A stretch of DNA of 5,569 nucleotides from Chloroflexota bacterium (GTDB taxonomy: Bacteria > Chloroflexota > Dehalococcoidia > SM23-28-2 > RBG-16-64-32): contig VBJT01000218.1 of NCBI GenBank assembly GCA_005880075.1, forward strand, positions 1-5,569, written 5' to 3'. Shown one piece after another: positions 1 to 5,070 of the stretch (position 1 is the stretch's first letter; every line of letters begins with the position of its first letter). A program made the position numbers and the translations under genes. The notes below the pieces were generated by a model. It saw only the letters and a program-made list of their open reading frames with translations. It had not been told where the DNA came from and searched no databases.

Positions 1-1571
1 CGTCTGCCTCGCGCCTGACCGAAGGCGGCCGGCTGATCGATGAGCACCAGGTCCATGCCGAGCGCATTGCCCTGCTGGCGACTGAGGCGCGCGCGGCTGA
101 AGAGCTCCTCTCGTATGCCGGGAGGCAGACGGAGGAAGGAACACCGGATGCCCTCACCGAAGACGAATCTATCGCCTTCAGCGCGGAAGTCCTTTCGAAA
201 GCGTGGTTCGCTGTTGACCTGCACCCAGACCTCTTCTCCCTCGACCACGCTGTGCTGGAGCGGCTGCACGACCAAGAGATCGCCCGCCTGGTCCGCGAAG
301 GCATCAGCGATGCGCATATCCGCAAGATCGGCTCGCGAGTCATCGATGCGAGGGGCGCCTTCAGAGCCGACCTGGAGGACCCGGTCGCGCAGCTAACACG
401 CGATACGGCGCGTTCCTTCGCCCGAACCGAAGTCGTGCCGACCGCGCAGGAAATGCACCGGCAAGACCTGCTCGTGCCGGAAGGCCTGATCGAGAAGATG
501 GCCGGTCTCGGCCTCTTCGGCTGCTCGGTCCCGGAGTCCTACGGTGGCACGGAGATGGGCTACCTGACCATGGTCGTGCTAACGGAGGAACTTTCCGCCG
601 CCTCCCTCGTCGCCGGAAGCCTCATCACCCGATCGGAAATCCTGACACGCGCCCTCCTCCAGGGCGGCACCGAAGAGCAGCGCCGGTACTGGCTGCCACG
701 CATCGCCTCCGGCGAGCTGCTGGTCGGCATCGCCGTAACGGAGCCCGATATCGGTTCAGATGTGGCCTCGGTTACCTGCCGGGCGACGCCGGGCGAGCAC
801 GAGGGCCGCCGAGGCTGGTTCATCGACGGGCCGAAAGCATGGTCGACGTTCGCCGGCCGGGCGAACATCCTCGCCCTCCTTGCGCGCACGGACCCCGACA
901 CCTCGCTCGGGAACCGCGGCCTTTCGCTTTTTATCGTTCCGAAGGAGCCTTATGACGGCCACCATTTCGTGCACACCCAGCCGGAGGGCGGTTCGATTAC
1001 GGGCACCGCGAACCCCACGCCCGGCTATCGCGGAATGCACTCTTTCACGCTGGCGATCGACCGCTACTTTGTGCCGGAAGAGAACCTTGTGGGCGGTGAG
1101 GCGGGCCTCGGCAAGGGCTTCTACCTCCAGATGGGTGGCTTCGCGGCCGGGCGCCTTCAGACCGGCGGTCGTGCGACCGGCGTCGGCCGGGCGGCTCTTG
1201 AGAAGGCCTGCAACTACGCTCTTGACCGGAAGCAGTTCGGGCGCCCAATCGCCGGCTATCAGCTCACGCAGCATAAGATCGGTCGCATGGCGACGCACGT
1301 CGCGGCCGGCCGGCACCTCACATACGCTGCAGCGAGAGCGATGGAGACGGATGAGCGCGCGTCGATGGAAGCGGCGATGTGCAAGCTATTCGCCTCGGAC
1401 GTCGCGGTCTGGGTGACGCAAGAAGCGCAGCTCATCCACGGCGGTTGGGGCTACTCCGAAGAGGACCCCGTCGCACGCTACGTCGTCGACGCGCTCGTCC
1501 TGCCGATATTCGAGGGCGTGAAGCCTATCCTCGAGTTGAAGGTGATCGCCCGCCAGCTCCTCGCCGGCTAG
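1..1571 (+). CDS. mcd: Acyl-CoA dehydrogenase, (2S)-methylsuccinyl-CoA dehydrogenase type, 5'-truncated
   Basis: FAD flavoenzyme predicted to oxidise (2S)-methylsuccinyl-CoA to mesaconyl-CoA in the ethylmalonyl-CoA pathway, passing electrons to electron-transfer flavoprotein in the cytoplasm. The frame is open from the window edge (first full codon at 3), giving 522 visible residues; an internal GTG at 252 is not the real start. Numbering from that first codon: residues 1-115 form a helical N-terminal extension typical of this subfamily (LIDEHQVHAERIALLA near 11-26); the acyl-CoA dehydrogenase core follows. TEPDIGSD (246-253) is the flavin/substrate loop, GYRGM starts at 341, DRKQFG (408-413) is the FAD/dimer motif, IHGGWGY lies at 478-484, and Glu504 in IFEG is at the catalytic-base position. 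Family members are about 550 residues, so perhaps 25-30 are missing upstream. The frame is intact. Subfamily assignment is by remembered similarity and architecture; a different branched acyl-CoA substrate is possible. Confidence 0.8.
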   Translation, partial: SASRLTEGGRLIDEHQVHAERIALLATEARAAEELLSYAGRQTEEGTPDALTEDESIAFSAEVLSKAWFAVDLHPDLFSLDHAVLERLHDQEIARLVREGISDAHIRKIGSRVIDARGAFRADLEDPVAQLTRDTARSFARTEVVPTAQEMHRQDLLVPEGLIEKMAGLGLFGCSVPESYGGTEMGYLTMVVLTEELSAASLVAGSLITRSEILTRALLQGGTEEQRRYWLPRIASGELLVGIAVTEPDIGSDVASVTCRATPGEHEGRRGWFIDGPKAWSTFAGRANILALLARTDPDTSLGNRGLSLFIVPKEPYDGHHFVHTQPEGGSITGTANPTPGYRGMHSFTLAIDRYFVPEENLVGGEAGLGKGFYLQMGGFAAGRLQTGGRATGVGRAALEKACNYALDRKQFGRPIAGYQLTQHKIGRMATHVAAGRHLTYAAARAMETDERASMEAAMCKLFASDVAVWVTQEAQLIHGGWGYSEEDPVARYVVDALVLPIFEGVKPILELKVIARQLLAG

Positions 1572-1573
1572 AA

Positions 1574-2233
1574 ATGCACGCGCCGGCCGTCCTCGACACG
1601 ACTTTCGCCTGGGAGGGCGGCCGCGTCTCCGGCGCGTGGCACCGGCCCGAGGCCGCGCCGCGCGCCGCTCTCCTGCTCGCACACGGCGCCGGCCACGGCA
1701 TGGACACCCGGCTACTGGTCGACATCGGCGAGGCGCTGGCCGAGCGTGGCATCGCCGTCCTGCGCTTCAACTTCCCGTATACCGAGGAGGGACGCCAGCG
1801 CCCCGACCCGCAGCCAAGGCTGGAAGCGTGTTACCGAGCCGTCGCCGAAGCGGTGGCGTCGGAGTTCCCGCAGCCCTTCCTCGGCGGTAAGTCGATGGGC
1901 GGCCGCATCGCCTCCCACATCGTCGCAGGAGGTTTTCCCGCCGCCGGGCTCGTCTTCCTCGGCTACCCGCTGCACCCGACCGGCCAGCCCGAGCGCATCC
2001 GCGACGCCCATCTCCGGCATATCGATGCGCCCATGCTCTTTCTTCAGGGCTCCCGCGACCCGTTTGCGATGCCAGACCGGCTCCACCGCACCGTCGCCGC
2101 CCTGCCCTTTGCGACGCTGCGCGAGATTCCGGACGGCGATCATTCGTTCAAGGTAAAGGGCCGCTCTCCCGCCGAAGTTACGAAAGAGCTGGCCGACGCG
2201 ATCGACGAATTCGTCGCCGCCCGCACGCCGTAA
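1574..2233 (+). CDS. Alpha/beta hydrolase of the KANL3/Tex30-like (dienelactone hydrolase-related) type
   Basis: A 219-residue cytoplasmic serine hydrolase; the substrate is unknown, probably an ester or thioester. The fold markers are in order: LLLAHGAGHGMD (33-44) forms the oxyanion loop after strand beta3, LRFNFPY (63-69) follows, the nucleophile elbow GGKSMGGR has Ser107, the acid is Asp162 in QGSRDPF, and the base is His190 in DGDHSF. The triad is complete and the length is normal for this compact family, which lacks a cap domain. The ATG at 1574 is chosen because it lies 2 bp after the dehydrogenase stop and gives a normal N-terminus; the frame stays open upstream but would overlap the dehydrogenase by nearly 200 bp. 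There is no clear ribosome binding site, so translational coupling to the upstream gene is likely. Co-transcription hints at acyl-CoA or ester metabolism, but this is not shown. Confidence 0.85.
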   Translation: MHAPAVLDTTFAWEGGRVSGAWHRPEAAPRAALLLAHGAGHGMDTRLLVDIGEALAERGIAVLRFNFPYTEEGRQRPDPQPRLEACYRAVAEAVASEFPQPFLGGKSMGGRIASHIVAGGFPAAGLVFLGYPLHPTGQPERIRDAHLRHIDAPMLFLQGSRDPFAMPDRLHRTVAALPFATLREIPDGDHSFKVKGRSPAEVTKELADAIDEFVAARTP

Positions 2234-2647
2234 TTAGCGGCCGGCCGCGCCCGTAAATTCGATAACCTTGCGCGGCCTCAGGCGTATCGAGACGGAGTCG
2301 ATACCGGCCATGCGTTCCAGATACCGGCGAGTCTGCTCCTCGTTCAGGTAGCGGGAAGCGATCCGTCCGCGGTCTTCCCGCGAGAGCGCCGGCCCGATCT
2401 CAGCCGCGCCGCGAGCCGTCAGATAGAAGTACGGCAATGAGCGCCGGTCGATCACGAGCGAGACTTCCGGGTTCGTCTCGACGTTGCGGTGCTTCTGCGA
2501 GCCTCGACCCGTCGACATCAGGAACTCACCGTCTTCGTACAGGTACCAGATGGGCGCTGCATGCGCCCGGCCCCGTCGGTCGACCGTCGCGAGCACCGCG
2601 ACATTGCTCTCCAGCAGGAACTTCTCTTGCGCTTCGTTTGGATTCAT
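2234..2647 (-). CDS. Pyridoxamine 5'-phosphate oxidase-like split-barrel protein (PPOX class, possibly F420-dependent)
   Basis: A 137-residue protein of the flavin-reductase-like split-barrel family that binds FMN or F420 and reduces or oxidises small substrates; the individual substrate cannot be read from sequence. Visible family features are the opening helix and strand with VAVLATVDRRGRAHAAPIWY (16-35), then GEFLMSTGRGSQKHRNVETN (40-59), the phosphate/cofactor-binding stretch with conserved Arg/Lys and Asn, followed by P60 and strand VSLVID (62-67). A C-terminal strand SIRLRPRKVIEF closes the barrel. Length is normal for the short F420/PPOX class and the frame is intact. The stop is directly adjacent to the stop of the convergent hydrolase gene, with no spacer. 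No Shine-Dalgarno lies before the ATG, but a promoter-like -10 box ends 7 bp upstream, suggesting a leaderless mRNA. F420 versus FMN use is undecided. Confidence 0.8.
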   Translation of the reverse strand: MNPNEAQEKFLLESNVAVLATVDRRGRAHAAPIWYLYEDGEFLMSTGRGSQKHRNVETNPEVSLVIDRRSLPYFYLTARGAAEIGPALSREDRGRIASRYLNEEQTRRYLERMAGIDSVSIRLRPRKVIEFTGAAGR

Positions 2648-2654
2648 GCGAGCG

Positions 2655-2685
2655 ATTCTAAGTCACAGCCCGTCCGGTCTGTCAA
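2655..2685 (-). promoter_or_regulatory. Promoter for the PPOX-class gene, leaderless arrangement
   Basis: On the minus strand a perfect -35 TTGACA (2685-2680) is followed after 19 bp by the -10 TAGAAT (2660-2655). Only 7 bp separate the -10 from the ATG at 2647, so transcription should start at or next to the start codon. Such spacing is the usual sign of leaderless transcripts, and it fits the missing Shine-Dalgarno. The 19-bp spacer is slightly long. Confidence 0.55.
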
Positions 2686-2708
2686 CGCCCGCCCCCCTCT
2701 GATAGAAT
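2679..2708 (+). promoter_or_regulatory. Promoter of the first tRNA-Gly gene
   Basis: A weak -35 CTGTCA (2679-2684, four matches to consensus) lies 18 bp before the -10 TAGAAT (2703-2708, five matches). The start would fall about 28 bp before the tRNA 5' end, leaving a short leader for RNase P to remove. The -35 overlaps the oppositely oriented -35 of the PPOX-class gene. The -10 and downstream leader resemble those of the second tRNA copy, which supports the call. Confidence 0.5.
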
Positions 2709-2733
2709 CGAGGCGCGTGGCCTGCCGGGAGTA

Positions 2734-2817
2734 CGCCGGCGAGCGGGCGTAGCTCAGTGGTAGAGCATCTGCTTCCCAAGCAGAGGGCCGTGGGTTCGAG
2801 TCCCATCGCCCGCTCCA
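2734..2817 (+). repeat. 84-bp direct repeat, copy 1 (tRNA-Gly plus 9-bp leader)
   Basis: This segment is identical to 4405-4488: the leader CGCCGGCGA plus the whole tRNA-Gly gene. Similarity continues outward on both sides. Upstream it reaches the -10 box (2703 against 4375, 16 of the first 20 bases equal); downstream about 12 bases after CCA are nearly the same (10 of 12 equal). Confidence 0.9.
2743..2817 (+). tRNA. tRNA-Gly, anticodon CCC (copy 1)
   Basis: A complete 75-nt cloverleaf reading GGG glycine codons. Acceptor stem GCGGGCG pairs with CGCCCGC, D stem GCTC with GAGC, anticodon stem TCTGC with GCAGA around loop TTCCCAA (anticodon CCC at 2775-2777), and T stem GTGGG with CCCAT around TTCGAGT. 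The discriminator is T2814 and CCA (2815-2817) is encoded. It is identical to the copy at 4414-4488. The 3' half, from the anticodon loop onward, recurs with two changes at 5489-5535. Confidence 0.97.
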
Positions 2818-2845
2818 GATACGATTTCTGCCCCTTAGAGAACAG

Positions 2846-3204
2846 CTAAGTACATTCAGCCACAATTCCCTCAATAATCCTTTCGGCTTGACCATGCGTG
2901 ATAAGTTCGCGCCTCTCATACTCTCGTACCTGCTCGATTCGACGTACGCAGTCATCAGGCAATCGCGTTGGCTTGCCAGGAGCCGGGTAGGGCTGAGATA
3001 TAGCAGCACGGCTGTGAGGCGGGTCAGCCCAGAACTTGTTGAAAGATGCGACACGCCTGTCACCGGTTTGGCGGCAACGAGTCGCCAGCCTTCCGACGCA
3101 GCTTTGTTGAGTAAGTCGTTCTGTTGTTGAACGAAACGTTCCCACATACCACCCTTGGGGTCGTCCCCAATTGGGCGGTACACGGACTCGACGCGATGCT
3201 CCAT
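2846..3204 (-). pseudogene. DUF4177-like/SHOCT-like small protein gene with interrupted frame
   Basis: Two adjacent minus-strand frames together look like one roughly 120-residue protein. The ATG at 3204, preceded by a good AAGGAGG 11 bp upstream, opens a DUF4177-like domain: MEHRVESVYRPIG, then FVQQQNDLLNKAASEGWRLV (24-43), ending in the strand TAVLLYLSPTR (64-74). After that the original frame runs into unrelated residues and finally tRNA antisense, while the next frame supplies PTRLPDDCVRRIEQ and ERRELITHGQAERI before a TAG at 2846. That tail resembles a SHOCT oligomerisation helix pair (the ELIT turn). Moving between frames needs a -1 shift (for example one lost base) between about 2997 and 2960. 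It could be a decayed gene, a sequencing error or, less likely, programmed frameshifting. Domain names are by pattern, function unknown. Confidence 0.6.
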
Positions 3205-3215
3205 CTTGACCTAAA

Positions 3216-3222
3216 CCTCCTT
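3216..3222 (-). promoter_or_regulatory. Ribosome binding site of the DUF4177-like gene
   Basis: AAGGAGG on the minus strand (3222-3216) lies 11 bp before the ATG at 3204. It is a near-consensus Shine-Dalgarno at slightly long spacing and fixes the start of the interrupted gene. Confidence 0.65.
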
Positions 3223-3258
3223 ACGATTTCGCACCATTCTAGCCGGAGCACAAACGAC

Positions 3259-3289
3259 TGCTATAATCCCGCCGTCAAGAAGGGAGGTC
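3259..3289 (+). promoter_or_regulatory. Extended -10 promoter and ribosome binding site of the secreted-protein gene
   Basis: TGC followed by a perfect TATAAT (3262-3267) makes an extended -10 element, which explains why no -35 box is found at the right distance. It is followed by the Shine-Dalgarno AAGGGAGGT (about 3280-3288), ideally spaced before the ATG at 3293. The region is divergent from the DUF4177-like gene. Confidence 0.6.
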
Positions 3290-3292
3290 GTC

Positions 3293-3970
3293 ATGCAGCG
3301 CATCGCTATCGTCGCCATTATCGCAACGCTCGGCATGGTCTCAGCTTTTGGGGTCAGCCAGCTAACGAACCAAGCGGGAGCAGCGCCACCCTGTTCCCCG
3401 AATCCCAACCCACCGAGGTGTACGCCGACGCCCACCGCGACGGCTACTCCTACTCCGACGGCTACCCCCGCGCCGACGCCGACGCCGAGCCCAATACCGA
3501 TTGTTCGGGCACGCGAAGATCAGATAACCATCTTTTCGCAGGCCAACGTGCCCCCTGGCATAGAAACGGGTTCCGAATATCGGGGCCTCAAGAATGCAGC
3601 CTCCCCGGTCATTGCTCTCGACCCCTCCGATTACCCGAGTTCTTCCTCATTCCGGTTTGAAGCTGAATTTAACCCGGGCTCTCCGGGTTTTCCCGCAACG
3701 CAAACCTGTGTAGCCCTCTTTGATAGCACAGCGTCGGGCGTCGTGCCTGGCTCTGAATTGTGTGGCCCGGGCGGAAGGCAGCGTTCGGGGGCGTTCGGCC
3801 TACCTCTTGGTGAGCATGAATACTTGGTGGTTGCCAAGTGTGACTGCTGGTCGCATCATTGCCGAGTGGACGGAGCTAGGCCCCTAGAGCAGCTGAGCGC
3901 CTGCCCCAGAGCTATCCACAAAAAGTGCCACTTTCCCATTGGAATGCTTGCGGTGCCCGCCCGATACTGA
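3293..3970 (+). CDS. Secreted hypothetical protein with Thr-Pro linker; probable frameshift near the C-terminus
   Basis: As read, 225 residues. An N-terminal signal peptide (MQR, hydrophobic 4-22, likely cleavage after the AGAA near 28-31) is followed by a Cys-flanked Pro/Asn patch (Cys34, Cys43), a low-complexity Thr-Pro-Ala linker (44-69) and a beta-rich domain (about 70-181) with two Cys (in QTCVALFD and SELCGPGG) and a strand HEYLVVA. The protein should be exported, the linker spacing the domain from the wall or membrane. The in-frame tail after residue 181 is an unlikely mix of Cys, His, Trp and Arg. A +1 shift near 3834-3840 instead gives SVTAGRIIAEWTELGP and a stop at 3885-3887, a natural closing strand. 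The intact product was therefore probably about 197 residues. No family recognised. Such Thr-Pro linkers are common in Chloroflexota secreted proteins. Confidence 0.65.
   Translation: MQRIAIVAIIATLGMVSAFGVSQLTNQAGAAPPCSPNPNPPRCTPTPTATATPTPTATPAPTPTPSPIPIVRAREDQITIFSQANVPPGIETGSEYRGLKNAASPVIALDPSDYPSSSSFRFEAEFNPGSPGFPATQTCVALFDSTASGVVPGSELCGPGGRQRSGAFGLPLGEHEYLVVAKCDCWSHHCRVDGARPLEQLSACPRAIHKKCHFPIGMLAVPARY
3422..3499 (+). repeat. Low-complexity Thr-Pro codon repeat
   Basis: ACG/ACC/ACT and CCG/CCC/CCT codons alternate with scattered GCG/GCT/GCC, encoding the linker at residues 44-69. The stretch contains recurring CCGACG hexamers. It is a coding microsatellite-like tract prone to length change by slippage; it is not an independent element. 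Confidence 0.75.
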
Positions 3971-4004
3971 AAGGGAGAAAAATTTAGAAGGGAGAACGGT
4001 CAAC

Positions 4005-4220
4005 GTGTTGGAACTCGGATTGAATAAGGACGGGCTGTCATCTAACCTTCGACTCACCTTGCAAGAGCAAGGCATCCGCGACGAGAAGTTAGAGGAATTG
4101 GCGCCTACGATTAATGCCATCGTGGACGTAATGCTGCGGAACAATCGCAAGGTTGCAGAGGACATCGAGCGAGTCTACGGAAACCCACGAAGGGGCATCG
4201 CGGGCGCTACAATTTCCTAG
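4005..4220 (+). CDS. Hypothetical 71-residue helical protein
   Basis: A small acidic, probably all-helical cytoplasmic protein with no recognised family. The GTG at 4005 is preferred because AAGGGAG (3988-3994) lies 10 bp upstream; the frame stays open further upstream to a TTG at 3939, but that stretch lacks a binding site and reads as Cys/Arg-rich noise. From the GTG: MLELGLNKDGLSSNLRLT, then LQEQGIRDEKLEELAPTINA and the helix VMLRNNRKVAEDIERVYG, ending GATIS. Heptad-like Leu/Ile/Val spacing suggests a helical bundle or dimer. The stop overlaps by two bases the stop of a possible minus-strand fragment. Base composition is lower in GC than the backbone genes, in line with an accessory origin. 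A weak promoter-like pair (TTGGAA at 3939, GATACT at 3963) precedes it. Confidence 0.5.
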   Translation: MLELGLNKDGLSSNLRLTLQEQGIRDEKLEELAPTINAIVDVMLRNNRKVAEDIERVYGNPRRGIAGATIS

Positions 4221-4373
4221 TGGCCGGGGAGTTTGATTCGCTTCTGCTGTCGGTGCAGCTTGAGCATCTTGCGACGCTTCGCATCCTTCTCCTCACCTGC
4301 AGTCGAACGTCTTGCTCAGACCACACCGCTTGCAGCGGCAGGCTCGCCGTTGACAGGCCTTCGCGCTGGTAAC
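4217..4373 (-). pseudogene. Possible broken Cys-rich/basic small-protein gene
   Basis: Two short minus-strand frames sit end to end. The upstream one (4373-4293) reads KACQRRACRCKRCGLSKTFD before a TGA, a cluster of five Cys like a small zinc-binding motif. The downstream one (4315-4217) reads GEEKDAKRRKMLKLHRQQ then KRIKLPGH and stops with TAG. A single shift near 4293-4315 would join them into one Cys-rich, Lys/Arg-tailed polypeptide. No start codon or ribosome binding site is convincing and the region overlaps the second tRNA promoter, so this may be chance. No family assigned. Confidence 0.2.
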
Positions 4374-4380
4374 TTACAAT
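4350..4380 (+). promoter_or_regulatory. Promoter of the second tRNA-Gly gene
   Basis: A perfect -35 TTGACA (4350-4355) and a -10 TACAAT (4375-4380), with a 19-bp spacer, precede the tRNA by 33 bp. The -10 and the following leader align with those of copy 1, so this copy can be transcribed independently and has a better -35 than copy 1. Confidence 0.6.
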
Positions 4381-4404
4381 CGAAGCGTATGGCCCGGCAG
4401 CCAC

Positions 4405-4488
4405 CGCCGGCGAGCGGGCGTAGCTCAGTGGTAGAGCATCTGCTTCCCAAGCAGAGGGCCGTGGGTTCGAGTCCCATCGCCCGCTCCA
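4405..4488 (+). repeat. 84-bp direct repeat, copy 2 (tRNA-Gly plus 9-bp leader)
   Basis: Identical to 2734-2817, in the same orientation and 1671 bp downstream. Such repeats allow homologous deletion or amplification of the interval, which would remove the interrupted genes between them and leave one tRNA. Confidence 0.9.
4414..4488 (+). tRNA. tRNA-Gly, anticodon CCC (copy 2)
   Basis: Complete 75-nt gene, base-for-base the same as the copy at 2743, with anticodon CCC at 4446-4448 and an encoded CCA (4486-4488). Both copies are intact and have promoters, so both may be functional. The pair doubles the dosage of the isoacceptor that reads GGG. Confidence 0.97.
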
Positions 4489-4528
4489 AATACGGTTTCC
4501 AGCGCGTCAAATCATTCTTTTTCCGGAG

Positions 4529-4564
4529 GCTTAGGGCCGCGCCCTATCTGTAGGAGCCCTAAGC
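4529..4564. other. Inverted repeat between tRNA-Gly copy 2 and the kinase gene
   Basis: GCTTAGGGC (4529-4537) and GCCCTAAGC (4556-4564) are perfect 9-bp arms with an 18-bp loop. A competing short hairpin TAGGGC-CGC-GCCCTA (4532-4546) shares the left arm. The site lies between the tRNA 3' end and the 3' end of the convergent kinase gene, where a bidirectional terminator would be expected, but no T-run follows on either strand (the T-run at 4516-4522 lies before it). Terminator function is a guess. Confidence 0.4.
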
Positions 4565-4614
4565 TTCCATTATCCCGGGCCATCTGTCCTGCAAGCTTAT
4601 GCAACCGGGCCATC
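4561..4614. repeat. Imperfect tandem duplication of the kinase gene 3' end
   Basis: AAGCTT followed by CCGGGCCATC occurs at 4561-4584 and again at 4593-4614, about 31 bp apart. The second copy carries the last codons of the kinase (DGPVA and stop); the first is the same segment duplicated just past the stop, reading DGPG then a stop. Confidence 0.55.
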
Positions 4615-5070
4615 GAAAAGGGCCAGCTCAGCGGCGTCGGGGGCTTCGAATTGCTGAGCCCACTTTTCGAGGTCTTCGCGCTTGATGGGCGCGGTGCCAG
4701 GCCGGGCTTCTTCGTTGCGAGTCTCTAGGCGTCGCCAAAGCTCATCGACAGTCGCCTCCAGGTAGTGCAGTTCAACCGCCACACCAAGAGTCCGCGCAGC
4801 TAGCCGGAGTTCGTCCCGTTCCTCGCGCGCCCAAAAGCCGTTCTCCAGGATGACGCTCTGACCGAGCCCGAGCAGTTCCTGGCCGAGCCGCCATATCCGC
4901 TCCTCCAGTCGTACGCGCATCTCTTCGTCGTAATAGTCGATGCCAAGATCGTGTTTCCATTCATCTGGGCAGAAACGCACGGCCGGTAATTTCGGCGCAA
5001 GTTGCTTGGCGAGCGTCGTCTTGCCGGAACCCGGCAGACCACAGATGAGAATCAATCGAGTTTCAGTCAT
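4597..5070 (-). CDS. P-loop kinase-like AAA family ATPase (AAA_33 type)
   Basis: A 157-residue protein of the small predicted-kinase P-loop NTPase family, related in fold to chloramphenicol phosphotransferase, zeta-type kinases and polynucleotide kinase; the phosphate acceptor is unknown. The Walker A motif is GLPGSGKTT (11-19). FCPDEWKHDLGID (33-45) is the conserved acidic substrate loop with Asp36, SVILENGFWAREERDE (72-87) is the Walker B-like strand plus loop, and LHYLEATVDELWRRLETRN (101-119) is the region with the lid arginines Arg113 and Arg114. The C-terminal FEAPDAAELALFDGP is characteristic of this subgroup. Length is normal and the frame intact. The ATG at 5070 is fixed by an in-frame stop three codons upstream; the binding site is weak (GAG only). 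It is the only intact gene between the second tRNA and the tRNA fragment, so it may be mobile-element cargo. Detoxification, antibiotic modification or nucleotide metabolism are all possible. Confidence 0.8.
   Translation of the reverse strand: MTETRLILICGLPGSGKTTLAKQLAPKLPAVRFCPDEWKHDLGIDYYDEEMRVRLEERIWRLGQELLGLGQSVILENGFWAREERDELRLAARTLGVAVELHYLEATVDELWRRLETRNEEARPGTAPIKREDLEKWAQQFEAPDAAELALFDGPVA

Noticed and set aside
252..254. GTG as the start of the acyl-CoA dehydrogenase
   Set aside because: The same frame is open and family-like back to the window edge, so this is an internal Val codon.
756..1416. Long plus- and minus-strand frames within the dehydrogenase gene
   Set aside because: Arg/Ala/Pro-rich shadows typical of high-GC coding sequence, lacking starts and domains.
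2644..2845. Minus-strand coding continuation reading WDSNPRPSAWEA across the first tRNA
   Set aside because: This is the well-known spurious translation of the tRNA antisense strand; the frame only continues here because of the break in the DUF4177-like gene.
2834..2850. CTTAG/CTAAG inverted repeat after tRNA copy 1
   Set aside because: Only 5 bp, no T-tract, and it overlaps the stop of the interrupted gene; not supportable as a terminator.
4316..4510. Minus-strand 64-residue frame reading GLEPTALCLGSRCSTTELRP
   Set aside because: Antisense of tRNA-Gly copy 2, a common database artefact.
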